From the NCBI GenBank assembly GCA_900765165.1, contig CAAFQR010000206.1, positions 1 to 9,100 on the forward strand: 9,100 nt of DNA. The letters are read 5' to 3'. The translations under genes were made by a program, and so were the position numbers. This DNA is from Veillonellaceae bacterium. Its GTDB lineage: Bacteria > Bacillota > Negativicutes > Veillonellales > Veillonellaceae. Under the pieces are notes generated by a model that was not told the origin of the DNA, did not search any database, and saw only the letters and a program-made list of their open reading frames with translations. How positions within the stretch are numbered: the first letter of the stretch is position 1; every line of letters begins with the position of its first letter. This document shows positions 6,232-9,100 of the stretch, in pieces.

Positions 6232-6652
6232 TTTGAATTCGATGTTTCCAATCCAAGCTATAGCGACCAGGACCTACAATTAAGAGCATCAAAGCGCCAA
6301 ACATCATCTGAGAAGAATAGTCCCATTTGAAGAAACCGCCGCCGGCGTTAACAGCCGTAGCAACGATAAGCGTAGATGCTACCATAACCGTACCAAGACG
6401 CGTTGCCAAACCAAGGATAATGAGAATACCGCCCACTACCTGACAAGCAGCTGCGATGATACCTAATTCAAGATATCCTCCACCAACACCAAACTGTGCC
6501 AAATTATGACCTACGCCATACAAGCCTTTAGCACCGCCGGAGAACTTCAAAATACCGTGTGTCATAATGGACAAGCCAAAAACTAAACGGTAAAACAGTA
6601 AGCCCCCGTCCTGAAAGTTAAACGAATACAACAACTTTTTTAATGCTTCCAT
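6227..6652 (-). CDS. DoxX-family membrane protein
   Basis: A 141-residue integral membrane protein with about four helices (roughly residues 17-35, 60-80, 86-102 and 115-127). Family marks include the first-helix pattern YRLVFGLSIMTHGILKF, the LATRLG turn at 82-87 and the C-terminal GPGRYSLD at 127-134. DoxX proteins are often tied to respiratory or redox and thiol-stress functions, but the role of stand-alone members is unclear and I do not assign one here. The frame can be read back to a TTG at 6679, but that extension covers the ribosome binding site. AAGGAG (6667-6662) with 9 nt spacing sets the start at ATG 6652. It has its own promoter and terminator, so it is probably monocistronic despite lying just downstream of the dehydrogenase gene. 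Confidence 0.92.
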   Translation of the reverse strand: MEALKKLLYSFNFQDGGLLFYRLVFGLSIMTHGILKFSGGAKGLYGVGHNLAQFGVGGGYLELGIIAAACQVVGGILIILGLATRLGTVMVASTLIVATAVNAGGGFFKWDYSSQMMFGALMLLIVGPGRYSLDWKHRIQK

Positions 6653-6693
6653 AATTCCCAACTCCTTAAAATCACACAAGATTTGTTGGTTAT

Positions 6694-6723
6694 AGTGTAC
6701 ATTAATTTCCTAAAGTTTGTCAA
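6694..6723 (-). promoter_or_regulatory. Sigma-A promoter of the DoxX gene
   Basis: A perfect -35 TTGACA (6723-6718) and TACACT (6699-6694) are separated by 18 bp. The start of transcription should be near 6687, about 35 nt before the ATG. Confidence 0.75.
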
Positions 6724-6790
6724 TTTAACAATCTTATGTAACAGCATTTTTATAATGCTAAATAGATATAGCAAAAGCCGTTGACACTGA

Positions 6791-6815
6791 GAAAAATTTA
6801 CGCCTGAGGGCGTAA
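6791..6815 (-). terminator. Terminator overlapping the 3' end of the dehydrogenase gene
   Basis: TTACGCC and GGCGTAA pair perfectly around CTCA on the minus strand, followed by ATTTTTCTC. The stop codon TAA (6800-6798) is the last triplet of the 3' arm, so the last codons of the gene form the hairpin. The stem is only 7 bp and is followed at once by an A, so it is likely but weaker than the others in this window. Confidence 0.65.
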
Positions 6816-7631
6816 CGGACCATAGAAGAATGATGCCGTAGCACCGCCATCAATCAAGAAATCACTACCAGTGATGAAGGCACCACGTTCAGTCATCAGA
6901 AGTTCAGCCACATGCGCGACTTCATCAGCCGTACCAGGGCGGCCTGCCGGGCATTTAGCAAACATATTCTTATAGAAGTCACCACGCGGTCCATTAAATT
7001 CATCGATAGCCAACGGCGTTACAATAATCCCCGGCGAGATGGAGTTAATGCGGGCCCCTTTCTGCCCCCATTTAACAGCTTCGGCCATTACGCGTTTCAC
7101 ATTACAGCGCTTAGCCATTTGGTATGCGTGTAAGGTATCGCGAATAGAGCCAATCTGTAACATCGGCAAGGCCAACAATTCTTCCGTCGGCGTTAAGGCC
7201 AATAATTCGTCCTGTTCCGGAGTCAACGCCGGCATACGGTGACCGGACTGGCTGGAAATCGTAACGCCAACACCACCAGGCGCAATGGCTTCGCCAACTT
7301 TTTCAAGCAATAAAGCGGTACCATACAAGTCAACCTTCAAAATCGTTTCAATCGGTGCCTGGCTGGGCGACACACCGTCAGCATTGACGAACATGGTGAT
7401 GTCACCATAGCTTTTTGCTTTCCCAATCAATGCATCAACGGCTTCAGCAGACGAAATATCCGTCGTCGTCGGCACCGCTTCAAAACCAGCATTCGTCATC
7501 ACTTCGGCAATGGCTTCTGCATTAGCCTGCCTCTTATCGGCTACAACAATCGTCTTTCCTGTGCCCACGCGACGCGCAATAGCCATGCCAATCTGACCGG
7601 CACCGGTTAATAACAAAACTTCTTTACTCAT
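6798..7631 (-). CDS. Atypical short-chain dehydrogenase/reductase (SDR)
   Basis: A 277-residue Rossmann-fold oxidoreductase, cytosolic. The nucleotide loop is TGAGQIG (9-15), one residue shorter than the classical TGxxxGxG. Asp32 at the end of the second strand (VVADKR) suggests NAD(H) preference. The catalytic Ser (127, in TISSQSG) and YQMAK (170-174) are present, followed by INSISPG (195-201) and a C-terminal FITGSDFLIDGG. Two oddities stand out. Ser and Tyr are 43 residues apart rather than about 13, owing to an insertion of about 30 residues rich in Leu, Glu, Pro and Thr. The helix-4 Asn of the catalytic tetrad is Asp (101, in KVDLYGT). The substrate cannot be read from the sequence. ATG 7631 follows GGAGG with 6 nt spacing; a further-upstream GTG at 7679 would add 16 unsupported residues. 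It probably answers to the upstream LysR-type regulator. Confidence 0.9.
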   Translation of the reverse strand: MSKEVLLLTGAGQIGMAIARRVGTGKTIVVADKRQANAEAIAEVMTNAGFEAVPTTTDISSAEAVDALIGKAKSYGDITMFVNADGVSPSQAPIETILKVDLYGTALLLEKVGEAIAPGGVGVTISSQSGHRMPALTPEQDELLALTPTEELLALPMLQIGSIRDTLHAYQMAKRCNVKRVMAEAVKWGQKGARINSISPGIIVTPLAIDEFNGPRGDFYKNMFAKCPAGRPGTADEVAHVAELLMTERGAFITGSDFLIDGGATASFFYGPLRPQA

Positions 7632-7723
7632 AGTATGCCTCCATATACGTAAACATCGTATCAATCTTATTCCAATCACAGGAAACGAACCCTATGAAAT
7701 CATCATTCACTTCGTCTACGTAT

Positions 7724-7752
7724 ATTGTACGCATTACTATCTTATAGAACAA
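7724..7752 (-). promoter_or_regulatory. Candidate promoter of the dehydrogenase gene
   Basis: TACAAT (7729-7724) has a weak -35, TTGTTC (7752-7747), at 17 bp. A good -10 with a poor -35 is typical of activator-dependent promoters. The predicted start is near 7717, giving a leader of about 86 nt. Confidence 0.5.
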
Positions 7753-7773
7753 TTCGAATTCAGCGCTAAATCG

Positions 7774-7788
7774 ATAAGTAAAACTTAT
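7774..7788. promoter_or_regulatory. LysR-type T-N11-A operator dyad
   Basis: ATAAGT-AAA-ACTTAT is a perfect 15-bp dyad containing the T-N11-A pattern of LysR-type binding sites. Its centre (7781) is at about -64 from the predicted dehydrogenase start, where such regulators place their recognition site. A second palindrome, AATTCGAATT (7751-7760), is centred near -38, where an activation site would be. It overlaps the stop codon of the LysR-type gene. Confidence 0.55.
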
Positions 7789-8660
7789 TCGAAATAAGAA
7801 GCTAATTGTTCCGTAAAAAGTTTGATGTACTCATTATAGTTTGCTACTTTCGAGAAGGTACAAAAATCCTGCGTTATAGGCTTATCGTCGCGAACTAAAG
7901 GCACATACTGCAATGTGTTCGGTACTTGCCGTGGCTTGCAATCGCACAAAATATACCCGCTACCGCTAACTGCCGCCAATTCGGCTGCTTCCCAATTATC
8001 TACGCAATTAAAGGAGCCGGGTATGCCGATAACCTCGGTAAAATACCGTTTTTCCGTCGCTTCTTCGCCAACAGAAGCAATTAAAATACACGGTAAGTTC
8101 TTAAGCTCCCCTACCTCAACCGAGCTAAGACCGGCTAAGGGACTACGGGTAGACACGAGAATGCCTAACGGTAACGTAGCCAATATGGTATTCACATACT
8201 CATCGGAAAAAGCGCGACGCCGATCATTGAAGACCACATCCAGTTCACCAATGCGAAGCTTGCCGAATAGCTCATCGTGATTGCCGATTTCACAATGTAG
8301 CGCCACCTGAGGATGCGCCGCACTAAAAGCATCGATGGCACGCTGAAACTCATCACCGCGATAGGTACGCAAATAACCAACCCGCAGCGTATCGCCCACT
8401 TTATTGGCAATATGAGCGCTTTCTCGGCAAATTTGCTCGTAATCAGCCAATAGCACAAGACTCTTCCGATAAAAAAACTCCCCAGCAGGCGTCAATTCAA
8501 AGGAGCGATTCTTACGTTCTAAGAGCAAGAACCCCAATTCTCGCTCTAGCGCCTGAATTTGCTGGGAAATGGCTGATTGCGAAATATGACAAGCCTCAGC
8601 AGCTTCTGAAAAGCTATGATACCGCACTACGGCTTGGAAGTATTTGATTTGCCTAAACAT
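7785..8660 (-). CDS. LysR-type transcriptional regulator
   Basis: A 291-residue DNA-binding regulator of usual family length. The N-terminal winged helix-turn-helix (about residues 1-60) reads FSEAAEACHISQSAISQQIQALERELG (17-43), followed by LLLERKNRSFELTPAG. A linker helix and a two-lobed periplasmic-binding-like effector domain follow (about 90-290, beginning LRVGYLR). The effector is not predictable. A GTG at 8669 is in frame, but the ribosome binding site GAGGTG covers it. ATG 8660 with 6 nt spacing is therefore the start. The gene begins 34 bp inside the end of the VanZ-family gene, so the two are probably co-transcribed and translationally coupled. No T-tailed terminator separates it from the downstream dehydrogenase gene, which is its probable target. 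Confidence 0.95.
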   Translation of the reverse strand: MFRQIKYFQAVVRYHSFSEAAEACHISQSAISQQIQALERELGFLLLERKNRSFELTPAGEFFYRKSLVLLADYEQICRESAHIANKVGDTLRVGYLRTYRGDEFQRAIDAFSAAHPQVALHCEIGNHDELFGKLRIGELDVVFNDRRRAFSDEYVNTILATLPLGILVSTRSPLAGLSSVEVGELKNLPCILIASVGEEATEKRYFTEVIGIPGSFNCVDNWEAAELAAVSGSGYILCDCKPRQVPNTLQYVPLVRDDKPITQDFCTFSKVANYNEYIKLFTEQLASYFE

Positions 8661-9094
8661 GCGAGCCACCTCACAATAGACGCAATGATAAACCCTAACA
8701 ACCCGCCACAGCTATCTAACACCACGTCCTGCCACATACCGGCACGACCGGGACTAAAGAGCTGAATCGTTTCATCAATAGACGCAACGGCCACGACGAT
8801 AATCATAACCGGCACAAAGCGGCGCCAGCCACGTAGCTTCGTAGCCGCCCCAAATGCTATAAACATCGCTATGCACAGCACCATATACTCAAAGGCGTGC
8901 GCCATCTTGCGCACCACATCATCAATATAGCTCATGGACCACTTCACGCCAAACCAACGGAATAATGGCTCCATGAGACGAGCCACGCGACGACTATCGT
9001 AATCGGACGCAGCGGCGCTGAGCCACGAATTATGCCAAATCAAGAATATTAACACTAACACAACCAAAATGGTTATGCCTTTTTTCCAATTCAT
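8627..9094 (-). CDS. VanZ-family membrane protein
   Basis: A 155-residue protein with about four membrane helices (near residues 5-22, 68-84, 92-108 and 128-146). It carries the conserved VanZ pattern: RKMAHAFEY at 62-70, then SIDETIQLFSPGRAG (105-119) and WQDVVLDSCGGLLG (121-134). The prototype VanZ gives low-level teicoplanin resistance by an unknown mechanism. Most relatives, including this one with no van genes nearby, have no established function, so resistance should not be assumed. ATG 9094 is the first start near the edge; only six bases upstream are visible, so its ribosome binding site is out of view. The 3' end overlaps the LysR-type gene by 34 bp. Confidence 0.92.
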   Translation of the reverse strand: MNWKKGITILVVLVLIFLIWHNSWLSAAASDYDSRRVARLMEPLFRWFGVKWSMSYIDDVVRKMAHAFEYMVLCIAMFIAFGAATKLRGWRRFVPVMIIVVAVASIDETIQLFSPGRAGMWQDVVLDSCGGLLGFIIASIVRWLACLGKSNTSKP

Positions 9095-9100
9095 ACACTA

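Noticed and set aside
7632..7679. Upstream GTG start for the dehydrogenase, adding 16 residues
   Set aside because: The extra residues do not fit an SDR N-terminus, and GGAGG with 6 nt spacing points to ATG 7631.
8627..9094. VanZ-family gene as a glycopeptide resistance determinant
   Set aside because: No van ligase, VanX, VanH or two-component genes are in view, and most VanZ relatives have no resistance role.
1..9100. Mobile element, CRISPR array, tRNA or rRNA
   Set aside because: No transposase or integrase frame, no regularly spaced repeats and no recognisable RNA gene sequence were found; the ATPase gene's AT richness alone does not define an element because no flanking repeats are visible.

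Overview
The window is a gene-dense bacterial chromosomal segment in which all nine protein genes lie on the minus strand. Strong AGGAGG-type ribosome binding sites, GC of about 50-55% in most genes by hand-sampled lines, and the mix of families suggest a Bacillota (Firmicutes) organism. A type IV pilus-like cluster with a PilT retraction ATPase next to methylglyoxal synthase would fit a diderm anaerobe of the Negativicutes (Megasphaera/Dialister/Veillonella type). That placement is an inference, not proven by the sequence.

Layout, read in the direction of transcription (right to left). (1) A VanZ-family membrane protein (9094-8627) overlaps the start of a LysR-type regulator (8660-7785). (2) After a gap holding a LysR-type dyad and a candidate promoter comes an atypical short-chain dehydrogenase (7631-6798), whose stop codon lies in its own terminator hairpin. 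(3) A DoxX-family membrane protein (6652-6227) has its own sigma-A promoter and terminator. (4) Methylglyoxal synthase mgsA (6056-5625) is followed by a strong terminator. (5) A solitary AT-rich AAA/ABC-type ATPase of the COG1106 kind (5426-3999) has its own near-consensus promoter. (6) A MerR-family regulator (3889-3476) has a 19-bp-spacer MerR promoter and a GNRA-capped terminator. (7) After a 300-bp leader with a perfect 17-bp palindrome comes a pilus/competence operon: compact PilB/GspE-like ATPase (3123-2116), PilT-like ATPase (2100-1105) and a PilC/GspF-like inner-membrane protein (1118 to the left edge, C-terminus missing).

How the genes relate. The three pilus genes are tightly coupled: 15 bp between the first two, 14 bp of overlap between the next two. 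They encode the motor and platform of a type IV pilus or competence pseudopilus; the pilins would lie beyond the left edge. The LysR regulator probably controls the downstream dehydrogenase, because a T-N11-A dyad sits near -64 of the dehydrogenase promoter. The MerR regulator is probably autoregulated. mgsA, DoxX and the ATPase look like separate single-gene units.

I see no tRNA, rRNA, insertion sequence, CRISPR array or phage gene. The least explained gene is the lone low-GC ATPase. It resembles the ATPase part of Abi/RloB-type defence pairs but has no visible partner, so calling it a new system would go beyond the evidence. The best leads for follow-up are that ATPase and the regulatory dyads.
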